Positions 15,246 to 24,659 of a stretch of DNA of 64,000 nt are shown here, piece after piece. The stretch lies in contig NZ_JNYD01000013.1 in assembly GCF_000717175.1 (NCBI RefSeq), positions 124,001-188,000 on the forward strand. Reading direction: 5' to 3'. The notes beneath the pieces are model-generated. The model was not told the DNA's origin and ran no database searches. It saw nothing but the letters and a program-made list of their open reading frames with translations. A program made the translations under genes and the position numbers. The stretch is from Pseudonocardia autotrophica. Lineage in GTDB: Bacteria; Actinomycetota; Actinomycetes; Mycobacteriales; Pseudonocardiaceae. Each line of letters starts with the position of its first letter. Position 1 is the first letter of the stretch.

Positions 15246-16178
15246 GCCGGCGAGACCGGCGCCGATTCGCCGGAGCGCGCGCTCGTGGCGGAGGTCGGGG
15301 AGGTGGTGGACCGCTTCCTCCGGCATCTCGAGCTGGAACGGGGCCGGTCCGCCCACACCGTGCGCGCCTACCGCTCTGACCTCGTCGGGATGCTGGGCGG
15401 CCTGCCGTCCCTCGCGGCGCTCGACCTTGCGCATCTGCGCCGGCGGCTGGGCGAGGCGCACGCCGCGGGGACGAGCCGGGCGACGCTCGCCCGGCGGGCG
15501 GCGGCGGTCCGGACCTTCACCGCGTGGGCGGCCCGCAACGGGGTGCTCGCGAGCGATCCCGGGGCGCGGCTGAGCTCGCCCAGGTCTCGGGGCGAGCTGC
15601 CCGAGGTGCTGCGGGCGGACCAGGCCGCGGCGGTGCTCGACGCGGCGACCTCCGGTGCGGCCGAGGAACACCCGGAGGCCCTCCGCGACCTCGCGCTGCT
15701 CGAGGTGCTGTACGCGACCGGCATCCGGGTGGGCGAGGCCTGCGGACTCGACGTCGACGACGTCGATGACGAGCGCCGCACTCTGCGCGTTCTGGGCAAG
15801 GGCGACAAGGAGCGGACCGTGGTGTTCGGGGTGCCCGCGGCCGACGCGCTGCGACGCTGGCGGGCGCTCGGCCGACCGGCGCTGGCGCGTCCGGACTCGC
15901 CGCCCGCGTTGTTCCTGGGCGTCCGCGGAGGGCGACTGGACCCTCGCGTCGCGCGCACGATCGTGCACCGCGCGATGGCGGCGCTACCCGGCGCACCGGA
16001 CATCGGTCCGCACGGCTTCCGGCACGCCGCGGCGACACACCTGCTCGAGGGGGGCGCGGACCTTCGTCACGTACAGGAGTTGCTCGGTCACGCTACGCTG
16101 TCGACTACTCAGCTCTACACGCACGTGACCGTCGACCGTCTGAAGGTGGTCCATGACCAGGCTCATCCCCGGGCATGA
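15213..16178 (+). CDS. xerC: Tyrosine recombinase XerC
   Basis: The 321-residue protein has an N-terminal SAM-like core-binding domain (about 28-115) and a catalytic domain with R172 ([12 protein letters not shown]), K196 (GKGDKER), H267 and R270 ([11 protein letters not shown]), H293 ([11 protein letters not shown]) and nucleophile Y302 (LYTHV). XerC with XerD resolves chromosome dimers. Its place between dprA and rpsB is that of mycobacterial xerC, so it is the chromosomal copy and not the integrase of the nearby element. GTG 15213 is the first start in the frame, after GGTGAGG. Confidence 0.9.
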   Translation: MNERASSTGRGAGETGADSPERALVAEVGEVVDRFLRHLELERGRSAHTVRAYRSDLVGMLGGLPSLAALDLAHLRRRLGEAHAAGTSRATLARRAAAVRTFTAWAARNGVLASDPGARLSSPRSRGELPEVLRADQAAAVLDAATSGAAEEHPEALRDLALLEVLYATGIRVGEACGLDVDDVDDERRTLRVLGKGDKERTVVFGVPAADALRRWRALGRPALARPDSPPALFLGVRGGRLDPRVARTIVHRAMAALPGAPDIGPHGFRHAAATHLLEGGADLRHVQELLGHATLSTTQLYTHVTVDRLKVVHDQAHPRA

Positions 16179-17364
16179 CGCTCCGGATATGGAGTCTGCG
16201 CAGGTCACGCGGCAGGTCGGCGGCTTTGCAGGAGCCCTGGCCACGGCCCTGACCGCCGCGGACGTGCCCGCGGTCGGCGAACGCAGGGTGTCACTGCGGG
16301 CGGTCCCGGCCGGGTCCGGGGTGTCACCGGACGGGGCGGGGGGTGCGGAGTCGAACCTCGGCGGGCCGCACCGGGCCGCCGAGCACGTCGCCCTCGTCGC
16401 GCCGCTCCGGCCGGATCGCCGCGACACGCCCGACGCCGCAGCCCGTCCCCCGATCGGGCACCGCGGCTCGGCGAACGGCACACCCGGTCCCGACGCCCCG
16501 GCCGTCGACCGACGCGGCACGCCCGACGCCGTCCTGCCCACCGGGGAGGGCATCCCCGACGTGGGCGAGACGCCTGCGGCGGCGCCTGCGGTCGACCCGC
16601 CCGGGAGCGAGGCGCCCGCGGCGGCCGACATCACCTCGACCCTCTGGTCGGACTTCCTCGCGAGCCGTGGACCGGCCGCCCGGGACCGACTCGTGATCCA
16701 CTACCGGGCGCTCGTGCGCGGCGTCGCGGGCAAGATGGCCGGCGGCCTGCCGGCCCACGTCGACGCCGCCGACCTGGTCCAGGTCGGGATGTTCGGACTG
16801 ATCGAGGCCGTCGAGCGGTTCGAGCCCGAGCGTGAGGTCCGGTTCGAGAGCTTCGCCGCGCAGCGGATCCGCGGCGCGATGCTCGACGAGCTGCGTGCCC
16901 AGGACTGGGTGCCGCGCACCGCCCGGGCCCGCCGCCGCGAGGCCGAGCGGGCGCGCGAGCGGCTGGAGACCCGGCTCGGCCGCACGGCGGACGACCGGGA
17001 GATCGCCGACGAGCTGGGTGTCGGGCTGCGCGAGCTGCGCGGCATGCTCCAGCACCGGCAGCTCGTGAGCGTGGAGGCGCTCGAGTCCGGTGGCGAGGTG
17101 CAGGTGCCCGTCGCGGAGCTGGTCGCGGACGAGTCGGCGCCGGACCCGCTGGAGGTCGTGGAGCACGGCGAGACGGTCCGCGAGCTCGCTCTCGCCGTGG
17201 GCGCACTGGGGGAGCGGGACCGCGAGGTCGTGCGCCTCTACTACCTCGAGAACCGGACGCTCGCCGAGATCGGCCGCCTGCTCGGCGTGACCGAGTCGCG
17301 GGTCTGCCAGCTGCACTCCCGCCTGGTCACGCGGCTGCGCACCCGGCTGACCGAACCGGCCTGA
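16153..17364 (+). CDS. WhiG/FliA-family sigma factor with long N-terminal extension
   Basis: Residues from about 163 on form a complete sigma-28-type factor: region 2 ([56 protein letters not shown]), region 3, and region 4 ([38 protein letters not shown]). In streptomycetes WhiG drives sporulation genes. The first ~160 residues are Pro/Ala/Gly-rich and disordered, unlike the short N-termini usual in this family. ATG at 16153 overlaps the xerC end by 26 bases; ATG 16189 or an internal start is possible. It is convergent with the LytM-type gene. Confidence 0.8.
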   Translation: MTRLIPGHDAPDMESAQVTRQVGGFAGALATALTAADVPAVGERRVSLRAVPAGSGVSPDGAGGAESNLGGPHRAAEHVALVAPLRPDRRDTPDAAARPPIGHRGSANGTPGPDAPAVDRRGTPDAVLPTGEGIPDVGETPAAAPAVDPPGSEAPAAADITSTLWSDFLASRGPAARDRLVIHYRALVRGVAGKMAGGLPAHVDAADLVQVGMFGLIEAVERFEPEREVRFESFAAQRIRGAMLDELRAQDWVPRTARARRREAERARERLETRLGRTADDREIADELGVGLRELRGMLQHRQLVSVEALESGGEVQVPVAELVADESAPDPLEVVEHGETVRELALAVGALGERDREVVRLYYLENRTLAEIGRLLGVTESRVCQLHSRLVTRLRTRLTEPA

Positions 17365-17376
17365 ACACGCCGACCC

Positions 17377-18084
17377 TCACCCCGGCCACGGGTCGGGCAG
17401 CGGCAGCAACCGGACGTGCCGCGGCCGCAGCAACACCAGTGGGTCCATGTACTCCGACGTCGAACGCACGCCGCGCCGCACGCCCCAGTGCAGGCAGGCC
17501 TCGGCCGGGCACCCGGCGTGCCCGGCGTCGAGCACGCCGATCGGGTCGCCCCGGGCCACCCGCACCCCGACGGCGACGGTGCCGGTGACCGGCTCGTAGG
17601 TCGTTCGCAGCCCGTCGGCGTGCTCCACCGACACCACCCCGCGCCCGGCCACGGGCCCGGCGAATACGACAACCCCGTCCCGCGCCGCGAGGACCGCCTG
17701 CCCCACACCGCCGACCAGGTCGGCACCGCGGTGCCCGCGGCCGTAGCGGAAGGGCGGCTGGTCGAACGGCCGCGCCACCGCCGGCACCGGCGCGAGCGGC
17801 CACCCGTACTCCACCCCGGGCATGAGCTCACCGGCCGATTCCCCGGCTGCCGGCTCCGAGGGCGCCGGTTCCGAGGGCGCCGACCTCGCGGCCGCCGACC
17901 GCGCGACCGCCGGATCGGACGGCGCCACGGGCGACGCGGAGGCCGTCCGTCCCGCCCCATCCCCCACCCCGAGCAGCAGCCCGCACGCAACGACCACCAC
18001 CAGCCGTCGGGCCGCCGTCCGCCGACCCGCTCCCGGCCGCGCCGTGCACGAACCCACCGCACGCCGAGCCGCCGCCCGTCCCAT
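17377..18084 (-). CDS. Secreted LytM/M23-domain protein
   Basis: The 235-residue protein has a basic start, a hydrophobic export segment (about 28-41), an Ala/Pro/Ser-rich linker, and an M23 domain from about 92. The first zinc motif is present (GRGHRGADLVG, H118 and D122). The second, normally HxH, reads CLHWGV (C197, H199), so one ligand is Cys. Genes of this kind sit beside rpsB in many actinobacteria. It may cleave peptidoglycan or, with altered ligands, only regulate other hydrolases. It ends 12 bases from the convergent sigma gene. Confidence 0.75.
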   Translation of the reverse strand: MGRAAARRAVGSCTARPGAGRRTAARRLVVVVACGLLLGVGDGAGRTASASPVAPSDPAVARSAAARSAPSEPAPSEPAAGESAGELMPGVEYGWPLAPVPAVARPFDQPPFRYGRGHRGADLVGGVGQAVLAARDGVVVFAGPVAGRGVVSVEHADGLRTTYEPVTGTVAVGVRVARGDPIGVLDAGHAGCPAEACLHWGVRRGVRSTSEYMDPLVLLRPRHVRLLPLPDPWPG

Positions 18085-18210
18085 GCCGCCACCCTGCCCG
18101 GAGCAGCGCGGATCCGCCGTCGCGGGGACGATCGATCCACAGGCCCCCGAACCTGGGGACGGATCGGCCGCGGGCGGCCGTCCCGGGTGAGGCCGATCGG
18201 CGGCCGGGCG

Positions 18211-18456
18211 TACACTTGACCCCGCACCTCGACCACTCGAGGTGACTTCGCGCGCTCGCGTGCCCTGCGGAAGCGGGGTCGGCGACCGGGCGGTCCCGTA
18301 CTCCTGCCGAGCGGCCGGGTGCGGGTCCGGGAGCCGGCGCGGCGCCAGGGCGGAGCCCCGCAGGGGGTCCCGCGACAACCGCCACGCGCGGACCGGCCGG
18401 TGTGATCGGTGATCACCCTCCGCGGCCCGCGCCCGACCGAGAGGTGAACACCGGCC
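18211..18456 (+). promoter_or_regulatory. rpsB promoter and long structured 5' leader
   Basis: A TACACT box (18211-18216) could serve as -10; the transcript would then begin near 18223, right at a hairpin CACCTCGA-CCAC-TCGAGGTG (18225-18244). About 230 bases of leader follow before ATG 18457, where GAGAGGTGAACACC gives a ribosome site. Long leaders before rpsB often carry S2-binding autoregulatory structures; here this is inference. The rest of the 372-base gap 18085-18456 holds no gene. Confidence 0.45.
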
Positions 18457-19326
18457 ATGGCCGTCGTCACCATGAAGCAGCTGCTCGACAGCGGCGTGCA
18501 CTTCGGGCACCAGACCCGGCGCTGGAACCCGAAGATGAAGCGCTACATCCTGACCGAGCGCAACGGCATCTACATCATCGACCTGCAGCAGACGCTGTCG
18601 TACATCGACCGCGCCTACGAATTCGTCCGCGAGACCGTGGCCCACGGCGGCACGATCATGTTCGTCGGCACGAAGAAGCAGGCCCAGGAGGCCATCGCCG
18701 AGGAGGCGGGCCGGGTCAACATGCCGTACGTGAACCAGCGCTGGCTGGGCGGCATGCTCACCAACTTCCAGACCGTGCACAAGCGCCTCCAGCGCCTCAA
18801 GGAGCTGGAGTCGATGGAGCAGACGGGGGGCTTCGAGGGTCGCACCAAGAAGGAGATCCTCATGCTCACCCGCGAGAAGGACAAGCTCGAGAAGACCCTC
18901 GGCGGCATCCGCGACATGTCGAAGGTCCCGAGCGCGGTCTGGATCGTGGACACCAAGAAGGAGCACATCGCCGTCGGCGAGGCCCGGAAGCTCAACATCC
19001 CGGTCGTCTCCATCCTGGACACCAACTGCGACCCCGACGAGGTCGACTTCCCGATCCCGGGCAACGACGACGCGATCCGTTCCGCGGCGCTGCTCACCAA
19101 GGTGATCGCCAAGGCGGCGGCGGACGGCCTGATGGCCCGCTCCGCGCGCGCCCGCGGCGAGGGCGAGAAGGCCGAGGGCGCCGAGGAGCCGCTGGCCGAG
19201 TGGGAGCAGGAGCTCCTGACCGGCGGCGGGTCCGACGGCGCGAGCCTGGGCGGCGAGACCGCCGCCGCTGGCGCGGGCTCGGCCCCTGCCAGCACCAGCA
19301 ACGGCACCCAGCAGACCGCCGGCTGA
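18457..19326 (+). CDS. rpsB: 30S ribosomal protein S2
   Basis: The 289-residue product starts [20 protein letters not shown] and contains the S2 signatures [38 protein letters not shown] and [20 protein letters not shown]. The last ~55 residues are an Ala/Gly/Ser-rich tail, common in actinobacterial S2. ATG 18457 follows GAGAGGTGAACACCGGCC. It heads the rpsB-tsf-pyrH-frr-cdsA cluster; the gap to tsf is 94 bases. Confidence 0.97.
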   Translation: MAVVTMKQLLDSGVHFGHQTRRWNPKMKRYILTERNGIYIIDLQQTLSYIDRAYEFVRETVAHGGTIMFVGTKKQAQEAIAEEAGRVNMPYVNQRWLGGMLTNFQTVHKRLQRLKELESMEQTGGFEGRTKKEILMLTREKDKLEKTLGGIRDMSKVPSAVWIVDTKKEHIAVGEARKLNIPVVSILDTNCDPDEVDFPIPGNDDAIRSAALLTKVIAKAAADGLMARSARARGEGEKAEGAEEPLAEWEQELLTGGGSDGASLGGETAAAGAGSAPASTSNGTQQTAG

Positions 19327-19420
19327 GAACCACCCGATCACGGCGGCCGGGGCACCTCCCGCCCCGGCCGCCGATCGGCCCCCGACCCACCCGTACCGCG
19401 AAGGACGAGAAGACACCGAG

Positions 19421-20236
19421 ATGGCGAACTACACCGCCGCCGACGTCAAGCGGCTCCGTGAGCTCACCGGCTCCGGGATGATGGACTGCAAGAAGGCGCT
19501 CGAGGAGTCCGAGGGCGACTTCGACAAGGCCGTCGAGCTCCTCCGCATCAAGGGCGCGAAGGACGTCGGCAAGCGCGCCGAGCGCTCCACCTCCAACGGC
19601 CTGGTCGTCGCCGAGGGCGGCACCATGGTCGAGCTGAACTGCGAGACCGACTTCGTCGCGAAGAGCGACGACTTCGTCGACCTCGCCACCAAGATCCTCG
19701 CCGTGGCCGTCGAGCAGAAGCCGGCGGACGTCGAGGCGCTGGCCAAGGCCCCGCTCGACGGGGGCACCGTGGCCGACGCGATCCAGGCGCTCTCCGCCCG
19801 GATCGGCGAGAAGCTCGAGCTCAAGCGCTACATCCACGTCGACGGCCCGGTCGCGGTCTACCTGCACCGCCGCTCGAACGACCTGCCGCCGGCCATCGGT
19901 GCGCTCGTCGCCTACGAGGGTGACGACGCGGAGGCCGCCCGCAACGTCGCGATGCACATCGCCGCCGCGCGCCCGCAGTTCACCACCCGCGACCAGGTCC
20001 CGGCCGAGGTCGTGGAGAACGAGAAGCGGATCGCCGAGGCGACCGCCCGCGAGGAGGGCAAGCCGGAGAAGATCCTCGACCGCATCGTCGAGGGCCGGAT
20101 CACGGGCTTCTACAAGGACGTCGTGCTCCTCGAGCAGGCCTCCGTGCTGGACTCCAAGAAGACCGTGAAGGCGCTGCTGGACGAGGCCGGCGTGACCGTC
20201 AAGGACTTCGTCCGCTTCGAGGTCGGCCAGGCCTGA
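19421..20236 (+). CDS. tsf: Translation elongation factor Ts
   Basis: The 271-residue protein begins [20 protein letters not shown] and has the EF-Tu-contacting [14 protein letters not shown] motif (about 72-85), [19 protein letters not shown], and the typical end [15 protein letters not shown]-Ts exchanges GDP on EF-Tu. It follows rpsB as in nearly all bacteria and sits two bases before pyrH, so the three are probably transcribed together. Length is normal for actinobacteria. Confidence 0.97.
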   Translation: MANYTAADVKRLRELTGSGMMDCKKALEESEGDFDKAVELLRIKGAKDVGKRAERSTSNGLVVAEGGTMVELNCETDFVAKSDDFVDLATKILAVAVEQKPADVEALAKAPLDGGTVADAIQALSARIGEKLELKRYIHVDGPVAVYLHRRSNDLPPAIGALVAYEGDDAEAARNVAMHIAAARPQFTTRDQVPAEVVENEKRIAEATAREEGKPEKILDRIVEGRITGFYKDVVLLEQASVLDSKKTVKALLDEAGVTVKDFVRFEVGQA

Positions 20237-20238
20237 GC

Positions 20239-20994
20239 ATGACCGACCAGGGGATCGACGCCGAGAACACCACCCGCCGCGGGTACCGCCGCGTGCTGCT
20301 GAAGCTCGGCGGCGAGATGTTCGGCGGCGGGGGGCTCGGCGTCGATCCCAAGGTCGTGGAGACCGTCTCGCGGCAGATCGCGGAGGTCGTCGCGAGCGGC
20401 GCCCAGATCGCGGTCGTGATCGGGGGCGGCAACTTCTTCCGCGGCAGCGAGCTGCAGCAGCGCGGGATGGACCGCTCCCGCGCCGACTACATGGGCATGC
20501 TCGCCACCGTGATGAACTGCCTCGCGCTGCAGGACTTCCTGGAGCGCGAGCACCACCTCGACACCCGCGTGCAGACGGCGATCACGATGGGGCAGGTCGC
20601 CGAGGCCTACATCCCCCGGCGGGCCATCCGGCACCTCGAGAAGGGCCGGGTCGTGATCTTCGGGGCGGGCGTCGGCATGCCCTACTTCTCCACCGACACG
20701 GCCGGGGCGCAGCGCGCGCTCGAGATCGGCTGCGAGGCGCTGCTGCTGGCCAAGGGCGTCGACGGGGTCTACACCGCGGACCCGAAGATCCACCCGACGG
20801 CCGAGATGTTCCACGAGATCACCCACCGCGAGGTGCTCGAGCGCGGCCTCAAGGTCGCCGACGCCACCGCTTTCAGCCTGTGCATGGACAACCGGATGCC
20901 GATCATCGTGTTCAATTTGCTGACCGAGGGCAACATCGCCCGCGCGGTCGCGGGTGAGAGGATCGGCACGCTGGTCAGTACGCCCGAGACCTGA
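20239..20994 (+). CDS. pyrH: Uridylate kinase
   Basis: The 251-residue product has the amino-acid-kinase fold signatures [40 protein letters not shown] and [16 protein letters not shown]. It phosphorylates UMP to UDP for pyrimidine nucleotide synthesis. ATG 20239 lies two bases after the tsf stop. An earlier in-frame start is excluded by the tsf end. Position between tsf and frr is universal. Confidence 0.97.
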   Translation: MTDQGIDAENTTRRGYRRVLLKLGGEMFGGGGLGVDPKVVETVSRQIAEVVASGAQIAVVIGGGNFFRGSELQQRGMDRSRADYMGMLATVMNCLALQDFLEREHHLDTRVQTAITMGQVAEAYIPRRAIRHLEKGRVVIFGAGVGMPYFSTDTAGAQRALEIGCEALLLAKGVDGVYTADPKIHPTAEMFHEITHREVLERGLKVADATAFSLCMDNRMPIIVFNLLTEGNIARAVAGERIGTLVSTPET

Positions 20995-21026
20995 GAACGA
21001 CACGCCAGAACGCACCGGGAGCAGCC

Positions 21027-21584
21027 GTGATCGACGAAACCCTCTTCGACGCCGAGGAGAAGATGGAGAAGGCAGTCGAGGTGGCCAAGGACGACCTGGC
21101 CAGCGTGCGCACCGGCCGGGCCACCCCGGCGATGTTCTCGAAGGTCGTCGTGGACTACTACGGCGCCTACACCCCGCTGAACCAGCTCGCCTCGGTGTCG
21201 ATCCCCGAGGCGCGGATGGCGGTCATCAAGCCGTACGACGCGAGCCAGCTCAAGGCCATGGAGAAGGCCATCCGGGACTCGGACCTGGGCCTGAACCCGA
21301 GCAACGACGGCCAGATCATCCGGTGCATCATCCCCCAGCTCTCGGAGGAGCGGCGCCGCGAGATGGTCAAGGTCGCGCGCAGCAAGGGCGAGGACGCGCG
21401 CGTCACCATCCGCAGCCTCCGTCGCAAGGCGATGGACGAGCTGCACCGCATCGTCAAGGAGGGCGAGGCGGGGGAGGACGAGGTGACGCGCGCCGAGAAG
21501 GAGCTGCAGGGCGTCACCGACAAGTACGTCCACCAGGTCGACGAGCTGGTCAAGCACAAGGAATCCGAGCTTCTCGAGCTCTGA
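21027..21584 (+). CDS. frr: Ribosome recycling factor
   Basis: The 185-residue protein begins with GTG ([20 protein letters not shown]) after GGGAGC. It shows RRF signatures [56 protein letters not shown] and the coiled-coil end [23 protein letters not shown] with EF-G splits post-termination ribosomes. It lies 32 bases after pyrH and 6 before cdsA. Confidence 0.97.
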   Translation: MIDETLFDAEEKMEKAVEVAKDDLASVRTGRATPAMFSKVVVDYYGAYTPLNQLASVSIPEARMAVIKPYDASQLKAMEKAIRDSDLGLNPSNDGQIIRCIIPQLSEERRREMVKVARSKGEDARVTIRSLRRKAMDELHRIVKEGEAGEDEVTRAEKELQGVTDKYVHQVDELVKHKESELLEL

Positions 21585-21590
21585 AGGACC

Positions 21591-22589
21591 GTGACCACCT
21601 CGTCCAGTGCCGACCATCAGGCCGACCACGTGACCGACCACGAGGCCGACCCCGGCCCCACGCCCGACGCGGCCGGGAAGCCTCCGGTGACCTCGGACCT
21701 GCCCGGGTCGGGGCTGCCGGGCACGCCGTCCGCTCCGCCGCCGCGCTCGGCGCGGCTCGGCCGCAACCTCGTCGCGGCCATCGCCGTCGGGCTGTCGCTG
21801 GGGGCGGTCATCCTGGCGTCGCTGCTGGTGCAGCGGCAGGCGTTCATCATCGTGCTGGCCGCGGCCACCGCCGTCGGCACCTGGGAGCTCGCCGGGGCCT
21901 TCCGGCGCAGCAACCAGCAGATCAAGGTCCCGCTGCCGGTCCTGCTGCTCGGCGGGCAGGCCATGGTCTGGCTGGCGTGGCCGTTCGGCCTGCGCGGGTC
22001 CGCGGTGGCCTTCGCCGTCACGGTCCTGGTCTCGCTCCTGTGGCGGATGGGCTTCGGCGCGCGGGGAAGCGGCGCCAATGCCGCGGACGGCTTCCTGCGG
22101 GACGTGGGCGCCGGCATCTTCTGCGCCGCCTACGTGCCCTTCTTCGTCTCCTTCGGCACTCTCCTCGTGCTGCCCGAGGACGGCGTCGGCCGGGTCCTCA
22201 CCTTCATGATCTGCGTGGTCGCGTCCGACGTCGGCGGGTACGCGGCCGGGGTGGTCGCCGGCAAGCACCCCATGGCCCCGCGGATCAGCCCGAAGAAGTC
22301 CTGGGAGGGCTTCGGGGGCTCGCTGCTCGCCGGCATGGCCGCGGGTGCGCTGTGCGTCCTCCTGCTGCTCGCCGGCGCCTGGTGGCTCGGCGCGATCCTC
22401 GGTGCCGTCCTGGTCGTCACGGCCACGCTGGGCGACCTCACCGAGTCGATGATCAAGCGCGACCTCGGCATCAAGGACATGGGCACGCTACTGCCCGGGC
22501 ACGGCGGCCTGATGGACCGGTTGGACTCGATGCTCCCGGCCGCGTTCGTGTCGTGGGCGCTGTTGAGCGTCTTCGTCCCCGTCGCATGA
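21591..22589 (+). CDS. cdsA: Phosphatidate cytidylyltransferase
   Basis: GTG at 21591 follows GAAGGA. The 332-residue protein has a ~55-residue hydrophilic start and about eight membrane helices. The CDP-diglyceride synthase signature is at the end: SMIKRDLGIKDMGTLLPGHG followed by GLMDRLD. It makes CDP-diacylglycerol for phospholipids from phosphatidic acid at the membrane. Placement after frr is conserved in actinobacteria. Confidence 0.95.
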   Translation: MTTSSSADHQADHVTDHEADPGPTPDAAGKPPVTSDLPGSGLPGTPSAPPPRSARLGRNLVAAIAVGLSLGAVILASLLVQRQAFIIVLAAATAVGTWELAGAFRRSNQQIKVPLPVLLLGGQAMVWLAWPFGLRGSAVAFAVTVLVSLLWRMGFGARGSGANAADGFLRDVGAGIFCAAYVPFFVSFGTLLVLPEDGVGRVLTFMICVVASDVGGYAAGVVAGKHPMAPRISPKKSWEGFGGSLLAGMAAGALCVLLLLAGAWWLGAILGAVLVVTATLGDLTESMIKRDLGIKDMGTLLPGHGGLMDRLDSMLPAAFVSWALLSVFVPVA

Positions 22590-22626
22590 GGAACCCGGCG
22601 TCGAGGGTGCCGCCCCGGATGACCGC

Positions 22627-23355
22627 ATGAGGTACAAGGGCTTCGGCGGGCAGCTGAAGACGGGCCCCGCGATCCCCAGCCCCAACATCTGGCACTGGCC
22701 GGACGTGTACGAGCGCGAGAACCGTGCGCAGGACGCCGACGGCGTGCTCTGGGCGGCCCTGCGCGCCGCGGCGCCGTGGGCGGGGCTCGACGTCGTCGAC
22801 GTCGGCTGCGGCGACGGTTTCCACCTGCCGCACTTCGCGGAGGAGGCCCGCTCGGTCGTCGGCGTCGAACCGCACCCGCCCCTGGTCGAGCGCGCCCGGC
22901 GGCGCGGGTACGAGGTGCTGCGCGGGGGAGCGGAGGCGCTCCCGCTGCCCGACGCGTGCGCCGACGTCGTGCACGCCCGCACCGCCTACTTCTTCGGCGA
23001 GGGCTGCGAGCCGGGGCTCGCCGAGGCGGACCGGGTGCTCCGGCCGGGCGGCGTGCTCGCGATCGTCGACCTCGACTTCACCGTGCCGCCCTACGGCGAC
23101 TGGCTGCGCGCCGACCTGCCTCGCTACGACCCCGCCGCCGTCGAGCGGTTCTTCGCGCGGCAGGGCTTCACGCAGGAGCGCGTGACCTCGACCTGGCGCT
23201 TTCCGGACCGGGAGACACTCGAGGCCGTGCTGCGGATCGAGTTCGCCCCCGCGACGGCCACGCACGCGATCGGGGAGACGACCGGCCTCAGCATCCCCGT
23301 CGGCTACCGTCTGCACACCCGCCGCAGGCCGGCCGGGATCATCACGGCCCGCTGA
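22627..23355 (+). CDS. SAM-dependent class I methyltransferase
   Basis: The 242-residue product has motif I VVDVGCGDGFHL (about 58-69), an acidic residue at the end of strand 2 (VVGVEPH), and LPDACADVVHARTAYFFGEG as the post-I region. Substrate is not predictable. It starts at ATG 22627, 37 bases after cdsA, on the same strand. It may be read with the cdsA cluster, but a weak ribosome site (ATGACCGC) leaves this open. Confidence 0.75.
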   Translation: MRYKGFGGQLKTGPAIPSPNIWHWPDVYERENRAQDADGVLWAALRAAAPWAGLDVVDVGCGDGFHLPHFAEEARSVVGVEPHPPLVERARRRGYEVLRGGAEALPLPDACADVVHARTAYFFGEGCEPGLAEADRVLRPGGVLAIVDLDFTVPPYGDWLRADLPRYDPAAVERFFARQGFTQERVTSTWRFPDRETLEAVLRIEFAPATATHAIGETTGLSIPVGYRLHTRRRPAGIITAR

Positions 23356-23366
23356 CTCGGGCCGGC

Positions 23367-23855
23367 TCAGGCCAGCGTGATCTGGTCCCCGGACGTCGTG
23401 ACGTTCTGCGGCGTCAGGCCCCGGGTGGCCGGGCCCTTCTGCACCTGGCCGTCGAGGCCGAAGGTGCTGCCGTGGCACGGGCAGACCAGCGCGGCGCCCT
23501 TCACCTCGGTCACGGCGCAGCCCTGGTGCGGGCAGGTCGACGAGAAGCCCTCGTAGGTGCCCGCCGTCGGCTGCGTGACGATCACCTTCTGGTCCGCGAA
23601 CACGGCGGCGCTGCCCACCGGCACGCTCGACGCCGGGCCCAGCACCCCTCCGGCGGCCGCCGAGGGCGCGGCACCTCCCGTCGTCGCACCGCTCCCGCCG
23701 CCGCTCGAGCCTCCGGACCCGCCGGAGCCGCCCGATCCGCCGGAGCAGCCGGCGGCCAGGAGCCCGATTCCGACGGCGGCGGCGCCGGCCCCGGCGACGG
23801 CGGCGCGTCGCGAGACGGCGGGAGTGGTCGGTGCGGCGTCGGGGTTGTCGGGCAT
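23367..23855 (-). CDS. Rieske [2Fe-2S] lipoprotein
   Basis: The 162-residue protein has a twin-arginine start (SRRAAVAG), a hydrophobic segment and lipobox LLAAGC (C37 region), then a long Gly/Ser linker and a C-terminal Rieske domain with STCPHQGCAV and CPCHGSTFG, carrying the Cys-x-His pairs. Folded cofactor proteins with twin-arginine signals go out by Tat. Single-domain Rieske lipoproteins like this occur in actinobacteria with unknown redox partners. It is convergent with the methyltransferase, 11 bases apart. Confidence 0.85.
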   Translation of the reverse strand: MPDNPDAAPTTPAVSRRAAVAGAGAAAVGIGLLAAGCSGGSGGSGGSGGSSGGGSGATTGGAAPSAAAGGVLGPASSVPVGSAAVFADQKVIVTQPTAGTYEGFSSTCPHQGCAVTEVKGAALVCPCHGSTFGLDGQVQKGPATRGLTPQNVTTSGDQITLA

Positions 23856-23921
23856 CGGAGCTCCTCGAGAGGCTCGGCCGGCTTCGTGGTGGTGTGCGAC
23901 ACCCTGGCACGTCCCGGCTGA

Positions 23922-23960
23922 GACCGCGCTGTGCGACCGCGCTGTGCGACCGCGCTGTGC
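23922..23960. repeat. Three 13-bp tandem repeats
   Basis: The unit GACCGCGCTGTGC occurs three times in a row from 23922 and then degenerates (GACTGCGCC). It lies between the Rieske gene start and the membrane protein at 24032, with no gene in between. Confidence 0.7.
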
Positions 23961-24019
23961 GACTGCGCCGGACGACCGCGAGGGGCGCCCTGGCCGCCAC
24001 GGCCGGGTGACGGTCTCGC

Positions 24020-24025
24020 TACCGT
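24020..24025 (+). promoter_or_regulatory. -10 box of a predicted leaderless transcript
   Basis: TACCGT ends exactly 6 bases before ATG 24032, so transcription would start at the ATG. No ribosome site is present. Confidence 0.45.
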
Positions 24026-24031
24026 GGCGGC

Positions 24032-24589
24032 ATGAGCCGAACCGTGCGCACCGCCTCCGGCATCCCCCTGCCGCAGCTGGAGATCCTGCTGGGCGGCGCG
24101 GGCTGGGTCGCGGGGTCGCTCGGCTTCGGCGCGGGCGGCGGGACGCTGGTGATGGCCGCGGGCCTGCTGGTCACGGGCTGGCTGTTCATCACGGTGCGGC
24201 GCCGCCAGGGCCTCGGCGCGCGCCTCGACCGGGGCCTGCGGGCGCGGGTGCTGCGGCTCGTCGTCGTGGTCGGGGTGGTGCTGGTCGTGGTGGGCGTCGG
24301 GCTGCCGCTGATCGGGCAGGGCTGGGGCGAGCTGACGGTGCCCGTCGGGGCCGTCGTGGTCGGGGCCGGGCTGTGCGCGCTGTCGTCGCTGCTCGGGGAG
24401 CGGTCGTTCGTCGCCGTCGGGGGTCTGCTGGTCGTGCTCGGCGCCGTCGGGGCGCTGCTCGCGCTGAACACCGGCGGCGCCGCGATGCCGCTCGGCGTGG
24501 TCGGCATCGGTGGCGCCGTGGCGCTGTGGGTCGCCGGGGTGCGGCGCCTCGGGCTGGTCGCGGAGCTGCGCGAGCGCGTCGGGCGCTGA
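24032..24589 (+). CDS. Multi-pass membrane protein, unknown function (185 aa)
   Basis: The protein has about six membrane helices (for example [56 protein letters not shown]) separated by short loops and a single basic loop ([18 protein letters not shown]) on the inside. No family is recognised. The predicted promoter puts the transcript start on its ATG. It ends 70 bases before rlmN. Confidence 0.65.
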   Translation: MSRTVRTASGIPLPQLEILLGGAGWVAGSLGFGAGGGTLVMAAGLLVTGWLFITVRRRQGLGARLDRGLRARVLRLVVVVGVVLVVVGVGLPLIGQGWGELTVPVGAVVVGAGLCALSSLLGERSFVAVGGLLVVLGAVGALLALNTGGAAMPLGVVGIGGAVALWVAGVRRLGLVAELRERVGR

Positions 24590-24659
24590 CCCGGCCACGG
24601 GGCGTCGCCGGTCACGGGCGGCCCGGCCCCGCGGGAGCGGATGGCACACTGGAAGGGCC

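Noticed and set aside
15213..16178. XerC as integrase of the neighbouring element
   Set aside because: It lies 2.7 kb beyond the junction, past dprA, in the conserved chromosomal order found in mycobacteria.
18402..19481. Second reading frame across rpsB
   Set aside because: High-GC shadow of rpsB; no ribosome site and no protein-like composition.
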